From assembly GCA_948567375.1 (NCBI GenBank), contig OX419762.1, forward strand, positions 28,660,608-28,724,607: 64,000 bases of DNA. Reading direction: 5' to 3'. The notes below the pieces were generated by a model, which saw only the letters and a list, made by a program, of their open reading frames with translations, did not search any database and was not told the DNA's origin. Position 1 is the stretch's first letter. Each line of letters begins with the position of its first letter. Source of the stretch: Lunularia cruciata. Its lineage: Eukaryota > Streptophyta > Marchantiopsida > Lunulariales > Lunulariaceae. Made by a program: the position numbers and the translations under genes. Positions 11,357 to 23,736 of the stretch are shown here, piece by piece.

Positions 11357-14300
11357 AAGTGACATCTTAATAGTATTATAAATAGCAAGGAAATTTGAAA
11401 CATGCCTTCTTGGTTATGTACACTATAGTTAATCATAGTATAGTCTATGGGATAAATTTCAATCTTCTTTAATAGAATTATTCTATAATATCATAGTCCT
11501 CTTCATAATCCTGTTTACCAGGGAGATAAAACCAATGTTCTTCTCTCTTTAGTAATCAATTTTCAGTTTCACACCAAGTACGATAAAGAAAAAAAATTTA
11601 GTTAATTTTTTTCCACTCTTCATATATTAATTTCCATTTTGCCGCATTATATGAATTACTTTGACTACCTCCCCACGATCTCCATGAACACCGAGCTCTA
11701 GTTTCTGTTTCTCGTGCTCTAGTTGTTTTATAGTAATCACAAGTGGCCTATGCCAATATGGTATTTGTAGTTATTTTTTATACTTTTGTATTTAGATAAT
11801 ATTTCATATTTGTATATATTTATAAAATAACTTCTCTATGATAAGTCACGGACATTTTCAATTTTTATCCATGAGCACGGGTTGTTGTGGTACTAGATGA
11901 TTGAAATTAGCCGTTGGTTTTCAAGGTAATTGAATTCACTTGAGGAAAAGTGTGGAATGATAGGGAAGGGAATGGTATTGGTGGCCTCGGTGAAGAAGGG
12001 AAATCAAACAACAACCCAATATAGACAAAGCAACATTGATTTTGAAAACTGACAAAAATAAACTTCAATATCAATAGATTGTTATCCGTAATTCACTAAC
12101 ATGAATGTGAAGATCCACTTAAATTCAATGGCTATGGGTATCTTGCATCAAAGTTGGCCTATCGAGAATCTATCTATTGTTCTTGTCCAGAATGGACTAG
12201 AACAAGTCACCTTAGGAACCGGATGATTTTATGCCCGTCCCCGTCCAGTTGCTACTCTCGCACTTCTTCTTGATTTGTTAATTAAAGCGTATTATATGGA
12301 AGACTAAAGTTAAAGGACCACAACAACAGAGACTTGCCCTGAAATATACACAATCCAGATTCTGGATCGTTCCACATTAGATCCAAAGGGTAAAGTGAGT
12401 TATGGAGGTTGATCAGATTGTCAGCTGCTCTGCTCTCATGCTCTCCTCTCCTCCTCGGGGCCTTCTCAAGCTACCTGCGCACTCCATGCCTATGTGTGAC
12501 TGCTTCGGGAAGGCAAACCCGCAGTAGACTCAGAGATGATATTGACCCTTTGGATCTAATCTTAAACGATCCAGCAACCCATGAACGACTGGTCTCGATA
12601 TATGTGCTGGTAACTGTGTCTCCGTTTGGCAGCATGCTTTACTCCCCTAGGCTTTCGCCGGATTACATGTACTTTTCAAATCTCCAAACTGAACGTTACC
12701 TTGTTCAGATCCAAGGGATTCTCTAAGATTGCCTCACCAAGTTGGTCCCCGGGAATCACAATTTATGGTAAACTAATTCTACAGTAGGGTACGTTCTAGT
12801 TAAGAACCTTCAGTTGGACTTGATGAATTCGTGTCAAATCTCTGACTATCGACCAGAAAGAGAACGTGCCAACAGTATGCAGCACCTAGCGTTGGCATTC
12901 TAGACAAATCGCCACTGAGCACCTAACTCACATGGAGGTTAGAAATTGACGCTAGTGCTCTTAGGATTGAGTGTCAAAGCGTTAAAGGTGAAAAAGAATG
13001 AAAGGAGGTAACAGGATCTTACCAACTGTGCGCTCTGTCCAACAAAAGTAGAAACGATACCATGCTTCTCCCTATACTGTGAGTGAACCAATCATGCCAC
13101 CACTGCATGCATCCAGACACAAAGACTTAAACCCAAACGTTTCTTTCATTCGATCCTCATTTGGAACACATTACTAAGATTGTTGCTAGATTGAGCCATT
13201 CTCTCCACCAAAGTGCTCTTCTCAAATTCTCGACGAACATCCCACATGCTCATCATACAATTAGAGGATAATATATGTCAATCAGCAGAGGTTTATGTAT
13301 CAGAACCTGGTCAATCTAAGTCCAAGACCAAGAAATCATTAAGTCATTAAGTTAGTTAGCCTTCTTGTATGCAGCTAGTTCAGCACGTGTACAAGTATGT
13401 ACAACCAAATTTCGTTAGGAATCCCTCGTAGCTTGGAACATTAGAAGTGATTCCTGCTTTTATGGATTGTCAATTCATCGCAGCTTGATTCTACAGATGG
13501 TATATTCTAGATGTTCTACACCAGGCCAGACCATGACGAAACGGATGCCTTCTGCTCTTCTTTAATTTTGAAGCATCTGGTGGGCGAGACTCCTCTTTGA
13601 TTGGTCGTGATATTCCTTTCCCGGACCTGAATGTCATATACTGAGTGAGACGGTCTACTACTAGCTCGGCTTATCGCAACTTCAATTTTTAAGACCTGTG
13701 AAGTAATTCATTGTGGAAAACCATGCCTTAATACCTTTGAGTACGAGATTTCAGGTGTGGTCCAAGCCGTAATGGTAGTAATATGAGGACTTCACTTATG
13801 ACTTGGATCTTGCTTTGGGTGAGCGTGCGCTTTCTAACTCATCAACCGCCGATCCAAAGCCCGTCGATAGCTGTAGCACAGCTTCAAACTCCAACGCGAT
13901 TGAATTTCGGTCCGCAAATCATGCATGAGAAAGTTGTCTTGTTGGGTGGCTCGTACTTAGAGCTGGAAGAATTTACAATCTGAAGAAGAGATGAATTTCG
14001 TGCAAGCCATCCCACTGTTAGCCATACTCGGTCATCCTTCAGCCCTACACGCTTCCTGTCATGCAGGGGGGATGCCAAAATCATAGGATCAAACAACGGC
14101 CACTTAAATCACTGCCTCCAATTCGTCGACATCTCCGCACTTCAGGCTACAGTCGCTTTGATATCCAGCTAGAAAGGGATCAAAGCTGGTCTGGGAACCG
14201 AGCAGGCAGCCTTTCAGGTGCTGCATTTAGCGCTGAATGCGGGCACTATGTATTTATTTTACAACCACAAGCTATGATAGACATCAGTATGATTCATCAA

Positions 14301-15251
14301 CCACTACGTCTACAGTTCATCTAATTTGAATAGGAGTTTCCTGTACAAGCAAAACGTTTGGTATTGACGTAATCAAAACCATGATCAGGTCATTCACCCC
14401 AGGGCTACAAAGTCGCCGAGAAAAAGTACCTATCTCCATGCTGTTTCATGAGCTTTTGAGTATGTTTTGTCATTTGATGCCGTTTGACACGTCTGTTCTA
14501 AAGCACGTACAAAACTTTCCTTCAGCAATCGCCACTCTCGAAATGCATATCCTGTACATATATGCATGCACTATTTGTTATTTGCATGCGTGAGGTTTTG
14601 TCATATACCGACAGGGAAAGTGATGGTTGCAGACCAATGAAAGTGACTTGTTTCAGTTGATTTAAACATAAAATGATTCAATGAACTATCCAGAACTCAA
14701 AACAATTTCCTATCCCGTTCAAGGAGTGGATTCCAAATCGGACTAAAGCAGCGATGTGACGAAAATAGCACTCAGTAGTTTTCAACTAAGTGCCACTCAG
14801 ATGCACTGGACTCCGGTCCTTCAACAACGAAGACATACAGTAAATATAATAACTAGCTCCAGTGCTGCCGAACAGTAGTTGAGAAGACACACATTTGCTG
14901 TGACGTTATGTGGCTGGGTATTGGTATTTACAAACAGATTTCTGCAACGCAACTGCATCTCTGTAGGTTCTTTATACGGATTTCTTGGATCATCAGACGT
15001 TTTCTAACTTAGTTTAAGCGTTTCACATCCATGAGAATCTGAGCGGACATGCCTATGATTTCTCAGTCGCCTTGGTTGGCAAGAAACTTGCGAGCACTCA
15101 CCGACGGACCAGCACATCACCCTCTCGCTTTGCAATTGATTACTGTGCTGGAGATAACCATTTCATCCAGAAACGCAATAAAGGCATGTATGACCCAACA
15201 GTTCGGTTGACCTTTCTTTAGAACCTTGTTCCCCGTACGTATGTTAAAGTC
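11357..15251. other. Stretch without a recognisable gene
   Basis: Base composition is mixed and low-copy in appearance. The longest open frames (12,409-12,726, 105 codons; 14,061-14,324) match nothing I recognise and have no convincing splice partners. An ATG at 12,402 opens a 41-codon frame. The last few hundred bases before 15,312 would hold the lipoxygenase promoter and 5' leader, but I see no clear TATA box. Upstream non-coding exons cannot be excluded. Confidence 0.5.
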
Positions 15252-15311
15252 TTGAGTCTCCTTTACATTCGGATCCAGCAGAAACACGTGACACTGTTGA
15301 AGTCGTCCATC

Positions 15312-18300
15312 ATGACGATGGCGATATCCTCTACTAAAGCTTCACTTCGAGCAGCAACAACGGCACCTCCTGTACTCGCAGCTCCTTGGTCGCCACCACC
15401 TTATTGTAGAAGTAGTACAACGACCTCCAGAACCACAATCGGTCGAAGAAATCTTGCAAATTCCCACCGGGTCCGAACTCGACAATTAAATTTACATCAT
15501 CGTATTGTGAGAAGTTCTTTGTCGACTCTTTGGGGCACTCCAGTCAAGGGTTTAAGGATGACAGATCTTGAGAATCCTAGTGCTGCAACCATTAGAAGAA
15601 ATACCGGAAAATGGATTCGATGCCTGGATGGAGCAACCTCAGCAGATGGACCGGAGGAGCTACTGAGAGGTGATGTAGAGATCAAGGGAACGGTCTTGTT
15701 GACGAAGAAGTATGTGATCGATTTAGCGGATTATAGTTCAATTCTAGTGGATAATGCACTGGACCTGTTGGGACGGAAGGTGACAATTCAGCTTGTTAGC
15801 GTGGACCTTGATCCCAGTAAGTGACGACTCCTTGAATCTTTGTTCCGTTTAGTCATTTTTTATTGATTACGTCTTCAACCCCAGCTTATTGCTCATTAAT
15901 CGGCTGCTCATGAACCTGAAGTTCACCATAGAACATGCGAAACTGCTGTTAGTTGCATGCCCAGCTAGCAGTATGTTCTGTAGAGGAATTTGCTCTCAGT
16001 TCACCTTGTATTACAGTCCACAGTCTATTGTATTTTTCATTCTGAGATCAAGAGTTAAAAGATTTCTACATAAGCACATGCTAGATAAAGCAGAAATGGG
16101 ACATTTTTGTATGCAGCTGTCAGATGAGAGATATGGCCAGTACGAGCATCGGCTACGAAGCAGTTCATTCGATTATGAAACTGTTATACGTAGTTATTCA
16201 ATTTCAAAATTAACCAAGACTCACCTACACTATCCTCAGCAACTGTCAGGTTCTACAAGTACATATTACTTTAAGCTTCTGAATCTTAATTTTGTGCTCT
16301 TCCCGCGCATCACCCTTGCTAGCCTCCAGATAGAAACAACCAGAAGATTCTCACCTGCGTATCGAAGTGCCTATCCCCTTTTTGTGAGATATGTCGGTGA
16401 AGAGATCACGCTAGCCTGTATTTTTACTTTACGAACTTCCCCTACATTTTGGTCCAGTATCCACAGGGACAATCGATTCCCTCAACTCAGTATCCAACTT
16501 AAACTCATGTTGAAAATTCTCAATGGAAAGTCGACATGGTATGATCCATGCCAATTCCTCCGTTTGCAGTATATTATCGTGTGTTGCAATATATTATCGT
16601 GTGTTGGTTGAAGCCCCTGCAAATTGGTTACTCTCAGCCACTAGGAGCTATGATCTTCGATTTAGCCCCACTGAAGCAATCTCCTGGGTACTTCAGTCAC
16701 TTCTAGATATAACCATTACCATCATCAAAGGTTCATGGGTATGAATTCTTGTCCAAAGTTGCATGGACTCTATGACCAGAGTCTGACTCTTGTGGGTGCC
16801 TTCACAGAAACGAACGGACCAAAGGTTAGCACAAAGTTCAGCATAAAAAATTGGGCAACCACAGACGACATCAAGCCTGGAGATTCAGCTCTCGCAGCGG
16901 AAGACTATCTGTACAACATTACTTTCAGAGTACCGAATGACTTTGGTGAAATAGGAGCATTCTTCATCAGAAACAATCACAAGAATGAATTTTATCTTAT
17001 CAACTTGACACTGGAGAATTCTGACGAGAGCACTACCGTGTTCTCCTGCAACTCCTGGATCTACAACACGTCATTTTATAAACACGACCGGGTGTTCTTC
17101 AGTAACAAGGTACACTCTGCTACTCTATCTCCCTTGATTACCCACCTTGAATCGTTTCACTGGAAAGAAATCTTGTAGCTGGATTTACCCACAAAGCATT
17201 CTTTACATGCTGAAAGATTCATCAGTTCAGAGCACAAGTTTCCACTACTTAAATTTTAGTTCAAATCTCTTGCTGACACAAGTTTAATTTTGCTGAGCCA
17301 TCTTACATGTGCCTGCTAACATTCAGCTTCGGAAGAGTATAATCTGACTTCCAATCGCCAATTTCGTTCTAAATCACGTTTCCGGAAGTTGACTGTACTT
17401 TCACATGTTCGATGGTACATTCACGTCAGGCATGGAGGTGTACAGTGCTTGAATTATCCGTAGCTAGATTTACTACCACTGCTGATTAGACTTGATTACT
17501 TCAGAACTTCGAACTGAATGTTTTTTAACAAGTCTACGGAGGTCCTTACCCACAGCTTTTGCTGAACTATACGGGAAATGATATGACAGGTTTATCTTCC
17601 CCAAGCCACGCCTCTTGGGTTGAAGGAGCTGAGAGCTCAGGAGCTGCAAGAACTGCGGGGAGACGGAGCTGGAATGCGAAAGGAAGGCGAGCGAATCTAC
17701 GACTACGACGTGTACAATGACTTACAGTTGGAAGATGATCGGCGACCAGTTTTAGGAGGATCTGCGGAGTACCCGTACCCTCGCCGATGCAGAACTGGTC
17801 GTCCCAGGGCGAAATACGGTCAGTTCTCCTTGTCAGAGCACTTTCACCTTCTCTTATGACATGCTTTGCAATAATCGACCCTCGCACAATCTCGCCGCTC
17901 TGAAGTTTGGGAGACCATTCTTCGGTCTGCCTGTGCATGGAATCAAAATCATCTCACAGTTCTGAAAACTGATGCTCAATCGTAATCGGCTTCTTAATAG
18001 GACGAAAGATCACACTCTTGTCCTCACGCAGAGTCTCAATGAACGAGCATAGGCTTTGAGTCTTAGATTCTTCCTCCCTCTCTTCAGCTGGCATCTCTGT
18101 GAAATAGAATCATGACAAAATAACCAATTTTGCATATTCCCAACGCTCTACGGTACTTCAGAGTCCCCATACTTCTGTCTTCTTCCCTTTCAAGTACTTC
18201 ATTAGACGGCTACGTTCCTTACAATGATGTGGGGTGTCGATTTCCGACTTTAAGGGGCTTCAACTTTACATGAACTTCCCATGAGCTGGCTCTAGGTTAT

Positions 18301-21300
18301 ACATGTGCTGACTCTAGGTTATACATGTGCAGATCCGAGTTCCGAAGCTAGTCTAAAAGATTCAGGAATGTCAACAACATACATACCTAGAGACGAGAGG
18401 TTCAGCAGAGTCAAGAACTCTGGATTTCTGGCAAGCAGTATCAAGAGCGTTGCACATTTCCTAGTGCCTGCCCTCATAAGCTATTTTGACGACACCCCAA
18501 ACGAGTTCGATACATTTTCAGATGTCAAAGCTTTATACGACAATGGTCTCGACCTCGACGGCCGAATGGGCGATGGTATAAAGAAAAAGAGCAAGACGCC
18601 CACTGATAATCCGTTCATTCTTTTAGATACGATATTCAATGCGGATGATAGCAACAAGAGTGTTCTCCATTTCGCTCTCCCAGAGCTAATTGCTTGTGAG
18701 TACTCAACCTAATCATGATCAAGTGAGTCGTCCCGTTGGACAACTTTCGCTGGATGTCCTATAAATGACAGAGGATGCATGGAGTGTCAGGAAGAATTTG
18801 TGACCTCCCGCCACGCTAGAGCGAAAGCATATCCTGAAAGACAAGTGAAATGGGCTGGTCGAATGTCGAGCTTCGGCGGACAGAAGCGCATCTTAATCAC
18901 GCCTTATTAGAAAGTGGAATGAGAAGTTTGGTGTCCACAGAGCTTCAAACCTTATTGTTTGCTCCACACATCTGGTTAGTCCTATCTACAACTAGATCGT
19001 TGCCATAAATCAAAAGCTCATAACTCTTGACCGTGTTCGCTCGGGTTTATTACAGTGGATGACAAATCCTGGATGCACGACATGGAGTTTGGCCGCCAAG
19101 CGCTAGCTGGTTTGAATCCCGTTACCATCGAGCTTATGATTGTAAGTAGAATCCCGTTTCTCAATGCTAAAAGTGGTGTAGGATGGTCTCTTGATCTGAT
19201 TCACCTAAGTTTTCAAAATTTCCATCTGTTCGTCTTTCTCCTCCAGATGGGTATTAAAATCTAAGGCTGAAAACTCAACAGCTAAATACCTCTTTTAAAA
19301 TCTCGCGTAATACCCTCAATTTATGGTTGGACTGCCGAAACTGCTTGAGTGCCAAGGGTCCTGTAAATGTATTCAAGGAACTAGACAATGATGGCGATGA
19401 TCTTGCTAGCTGAGCTTGCTCAGCACCACAGCGAACAAGGACAAGGTTGGGAAGAGATTGGAGTTCTTGATAACTTGTTATGCTTGTTCAGGAGTTCCCG
19501 CCCAAAAGCTCTCTGGACCCAAGCGTATATGGACCACCCACTGCTTTGCAGAAGAAGCATATCCTGCCGTTCATCGAGGATATGACTATAGCAGAGGTGA
19601 ATGATTTTCCTTACTCAGTTTCAACTTGGTGTGGAGTCCTTTGATCAGGTAGCCTTCTTAGACAAGCAGACTCACTGCAACGTTCGTTTCGTCTCTTGGG
19701 CCACTCTGGGATCGTGATGCCAAGAAGGAAAGTTTCCAGTAGCCGAGAGTCCCGGCTACTAGAAACTTTCCTTCTTGCTAGCTTGATCTTTTTTAGTCTC
19801 TTAATTTGGTTTTCACCTGATCTACATCAGAAGATCCAAGCATAAACAAGGTTAACCTCAAGTATATATATGCAGGCTCTTCAGGAGAAGAAACTTTTCA
19901 CCATAGATTACCATGATACGTTTATGCCGTACCTGGCGAAGATAAATGCATTGGATCATGGGAAGTGCTATGCAGCACGCACGATATTTTTCTACACCAG
20001 CAGTGGACAGATGAGGCCTGTGGCCATTGAGCTATCCTTACCTCCAACACCAGGTGGGAAGGTTGCCATCAGGAAAGTTTTCACTCCACCGCTAGACAGA
20101 GCTGCAGCTACTCAAACCGACTATTTGTGGGAGTTGGCGAAGCTTCACGTATCGTCTGTCGACTTCGGCGTGCACGAGCTCATCAGTCATTGGTACCAGA
20201 CCTTACTCCGTTCATACTAGGGTTCTCTTCCAAGTATTTATCCAGCACTTTTCGTTCAATTTACGATGATAATTTGGGGGTATCCACCACCACCCCCGAA
20301 CCCCCGCCCGAATGTGCGTTCGAGAACACAAAATAACAGCAAAACTGCTCAGTCTCAGTAATTACGTGATTTAGAGATGAAATGAAGATTCTCAGCTCGT
20401 GAATCTGCAACTCCAGTTAGAAACAACATGATGCAATTCTGTGTCGATGTCATGATGGCTCCCCTCCTACATCAGTTTGTCTCCAGATCAACAGTCAGAG
20501 CTTACAACTTCTTATGTCAAAACAATAGATCCAAAATTGTAAAACAAGGTACCGAGTTCTATCTAAGCAATGCATGTGATCCTATCTGAATTCAGGATGA
20601 GAACTCATTCAATCATGGAGCCAATAATCATTGCAACTCATCGCCAGCTTAGCGAGATGCACCCGATTTTTCGTCTTCTCTACCCTCTGTGCAAAAACAC
20701 GATGAACATCAATGCAGCTGGCCGTGGGGCTCTGATCAATGCTGGTGGGGTTATCGAGGCTACATTTACTCCTGGAAAGTACTGCATGGAGATGAGCTCC
20801 AAGGTCTACGGTTCCTCTTGGAGATTTGATAAGCAAGCTCTTCCCCAAGATCTCATTGCAAGGTATACTTCTACATTCAACTGTAGACAGAAAGCATGAT
20901 GTACTTACTTACTCTTTACAAAAAATTCCACTTCCCTAGGTTTCAGATTTTACCAACTTCTCAACATCGTATATTAGAAATGTTAGATGTTCTACCATGA
21001 TGAACGCCCTCATTTGTGCACGAGCCATGCTGAAAAGCAGCCAGCAAGACCTAGAGTTCTGTAGACACCAAGTTTTCTCTCCGTCAGTATCATCTGATAA
21101 CCTCTCATGAAGGCCCCTCACTCCTCTTGCAGTTTGAGCCGTCGTCAGTCTCGAGGAGAAAACATTCTCTGTGCTACATATGCTGTGTGGAGGAATATTT
21201 AAGCAACGGCTCTAGCTAGTTTTTTCTAGAAGGGAGTTTTAGAATTCAGGAACGAGTCTGAGAGCCTACGTTCTGGACTGGCAGGTCTTTAGTGGAAAGG

Positions 21301-22228
21301 GTCAACTGATTCTTTAGTTCTGGTATGAATGGATTCCTGCCCTCCACAAATAGGAAACATTTGTTCCTTGACAAACATAGTTTCTCCCTTACAGTCTGAC
21401 TAGGTCGGCTACCATGTAGAGCTAATGTCTGCTTAGAACGCCTGTGATGGTTCGATGCATCTTGTTTGCAGAGGAATGGCTGTTCCAGGAGATGCATCAA
21501 ATCCGGGAGGAGTCAAACTGGTGATAGATGACTACCCATTCGCCAAGGACGGTCTGGACCTTTGGGAAGCTATCCAGAATTGGGTGTCCAAGTATGTGAC
21601 CATAGTATACCTAACCGACGAAGCAGTACAAGAGGACACCGAGTTGCAAAGCTGGTGGCACGAGATTGTGAATGTGGGTCATGGAGACTTGAAAGATTCG
21701 CCTTGGTGGCCCAAGGCCGACTCTCGTGACAGCTTGGTAAGGATTGTGACCATTATATCTTGGATAGCAGGACCTCACCATGCTGCGGTAAACTTTGGGC
21801 AGTATACTTACGCAGGTTTTATGCCCAACAAGCCCTCCATGACACGCAGGTTCATACCCGAGAAGGGCTCTGCAGAATACAAGGAGCTTATGCGCGACCC
21901 GGAGAAGTTCATCCTCTCTTCTGCCACTTCTGAAACAAAGGCCACTATAGTTATGGCAACAATCGAGATACTATCGACTCACGCCATAGACGAGGAATAC
22001 CAGGGCCAACGCCTCAACGGCACCTGGACGTCTGACGAACGTATTCAAGCAGCATTTTTGGACTTCTCTGCAGCCATGAAGGATTTGGAAGAAAAAATCA
22101 ACACCAGAAACACCGATGTAAGCTTGATGAACAGGCATGGTGCAGTTCAAGTCCCTTACACCCTCCTGTTCCCTTCCTCTACCTCTGGACTCACTGGCAA
22201 AGGGGTCCCTTACAGCACGTCTATTTGA
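15312..22228 (+). CDS. Plastid-type lipoxygenase (predicted linoleate 13-LOX), nine exons
   Basis: Exons: 15312-15816, 16808-17109, 17590-17818, 18333-18695, 19056-19141, 19492-19596, 19876-20192, 20596-20862, 21472-22228. All introns are GT..AG, phases close, and the total is 2931 bases or 976 residues. Lipoxygenases add O2 to polyunsaturated fatty acids, here probably in the plastid for oxylipin synthesis. The first ~70 residues are Ser/Thr/Arg-rich, like a transit peptide. A PLAT/LH2 domain follows (about 110-270), then the catalytic helical domain. Iron ligands by motif are His635 and His640 (HELISHW, RTH), His828, Asn832 (HAAVNFGQY) and C-terminal Ile976 (STSI). The Thr692-Phe693 pair matches the 13-LOX type. 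Unusually, the stereocontrol (Coffa) position is Gly678. An in-frame ATG at 15,252 is an alternative start; 15,312 is preferred because the transit-like stretch follows directly. No internal stops: probably functional. Confidence 0.93.
19721..19777. repeat. Foldback in lipoxygenase intron 6, 25-bp arms
   Basis: CAAGAAGGAAAGTTTC-CAGTAGCCG is followed by a 7-nt loop (AGAGTCC) and its reverse complement with one mismatch. It lies in the intron between exons 6 and 7. It could be a tiny foldback transposon relic, an intronic hairpin affecting splicing, or a small-RNA precursor; no evidence separates these. Confidence 0.85.
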
Positions 22229-23736
22229 GGTATAATAATCCTTTTCTCTGTCTGGGAAAGGCTCGTAAAAATATTATAATGTGTAATTTGTAGATATTAA
22301 CAAAGCGCATGCTATTCATTGACAAAAGCTGTTCGGTGTAAAAAAGAGAGATAAGATAAGAGGATACTTCTCAAATTACAATATGATGCTGAAAATTCTA
22401 TCCTTCCATCAGCGACAATATAAAATTCCCTAGACTTTACCACCAGTGTCCTGGCAGTGGTAGAGTTCGTCAAATTTTCAAGGATGATGCGGAAAACACC
22501 TCCACTCTCTCGATCTAGTACTAGCTAGCAGCAAAAGCAGAAAAGCACAGAAGCAGACGGAAATCTATGTTTTCGGATGCTTGGTATTGACAGACCTAAA
22601 GAGTGAAAACATCAACCACCAAGTAAGTCAGGTGTAAATCAAATTCATAAGTGCGTACAGAAGTAACGGATCAACTTGGTTTGTACAGACTAATCTTCCC
22701 AAATTAAAAAGGGAATCTCATTAAAGATAAAAGTTTACTCTGATCCAAGTCGCGATGTCCAAATATTTCTGCTGGGAACTACACTTCCCCAGAATTGAGT
22801 TAATCTATGGGAATGCTTCTTTGTAACTGCCTACAAAGGTTTGTACTTTAAAGTGTTGATATCTAAGACAGTCCACACCAGGTCCTCTTTTGCTGCGATT
22901 GAGTTCATCTCTAGAAGTATAATTTGTTTTTAATAGTTAAGGCTTGTTTGTAAGAGATCGATTCTTTGGTTCGTTTGGATATGTGGCTACAAGAGAAAAG
23001 AAATAGATCATCGTCATTTTCGGTTTTCTATGATCTTGTTCTTATAGCATCATGATCTACTATGAAAGAAATGCATTCTCCTGAATTTTTTCTCATTTAA
23101 ATTTTTTTTGTGGAATAATTTCTCAATCTTATCATGACATTTGTAGTGTTGAGGCTAGTTTGCTCGGACGTTGGAATGGTGGTGTTTGTAGTCATAGTTA
23201 TTTTGGTAGTTATTCATGAACTATTTATTGGCGGTTTGATTTCATGTTAGGGCTATTGATCACATGGTGAGACCCACCATCATTTGCATCGTATAATGTG
23301 CCATTATTGGTGCCGTTAGAGTTGGAGACCTAGGTCGAGCAGAAGAGTATATCTTCAAAGAGCAACTCTAGACAATTCACTTTTTTGATGTTGAACCTTT
23401 GAGTTCTTGACTATAGTGAACACAGGCATGTAAGCATCACGAAATCTCTTAGCTAGAGTGGTTATGGCTAGATTATAATTAATGTTTAATTGTTTGCAAA
23501 TTGTGGAGTGAAAGATTGAGTACCTATCTGATTTGAGTGTGATTCAAGTTGAAGAAGAACTGATTACATCATAGAAATGACAATCAGAGGGAAATCATGT
23601 CCAATAACTTAGGGTGTTGGTGGTGCAATAACCTCCCGCTTAAGTATGCAACTTGAACGTGGAGGGTTTATTCATACCTAACCAGTAGGTGCGTACTTTA
23701 AATTGCTCAGTCCCAAATTGCTTGTGCTTGAAGAGA
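22229..23736. other. Lipoxygenase 3' flank, no gene seen
   Basis: The first part should hold the 3' untranslated region; AATAATCC and AAAAATATTATAATG soon after the stop are possible weak polyadenylation contexts. The rest is AT-rich and without open frames of note. Confidence 0.5.

Noticed and set aside
12409-12726. 105-codon plus frame as an upstream lipoxygenase exon
   Set aside because: Ends in a stop, no matching splice phase, and the lipoxygenase already has a complete N-terminus at 15,312.
15889-16611. 240-codon plus frame
   Set aside because: It lies wholly in lipoxygenase intron 1, between exons whose GT/AG sites and phases fit; no protein family recognised.
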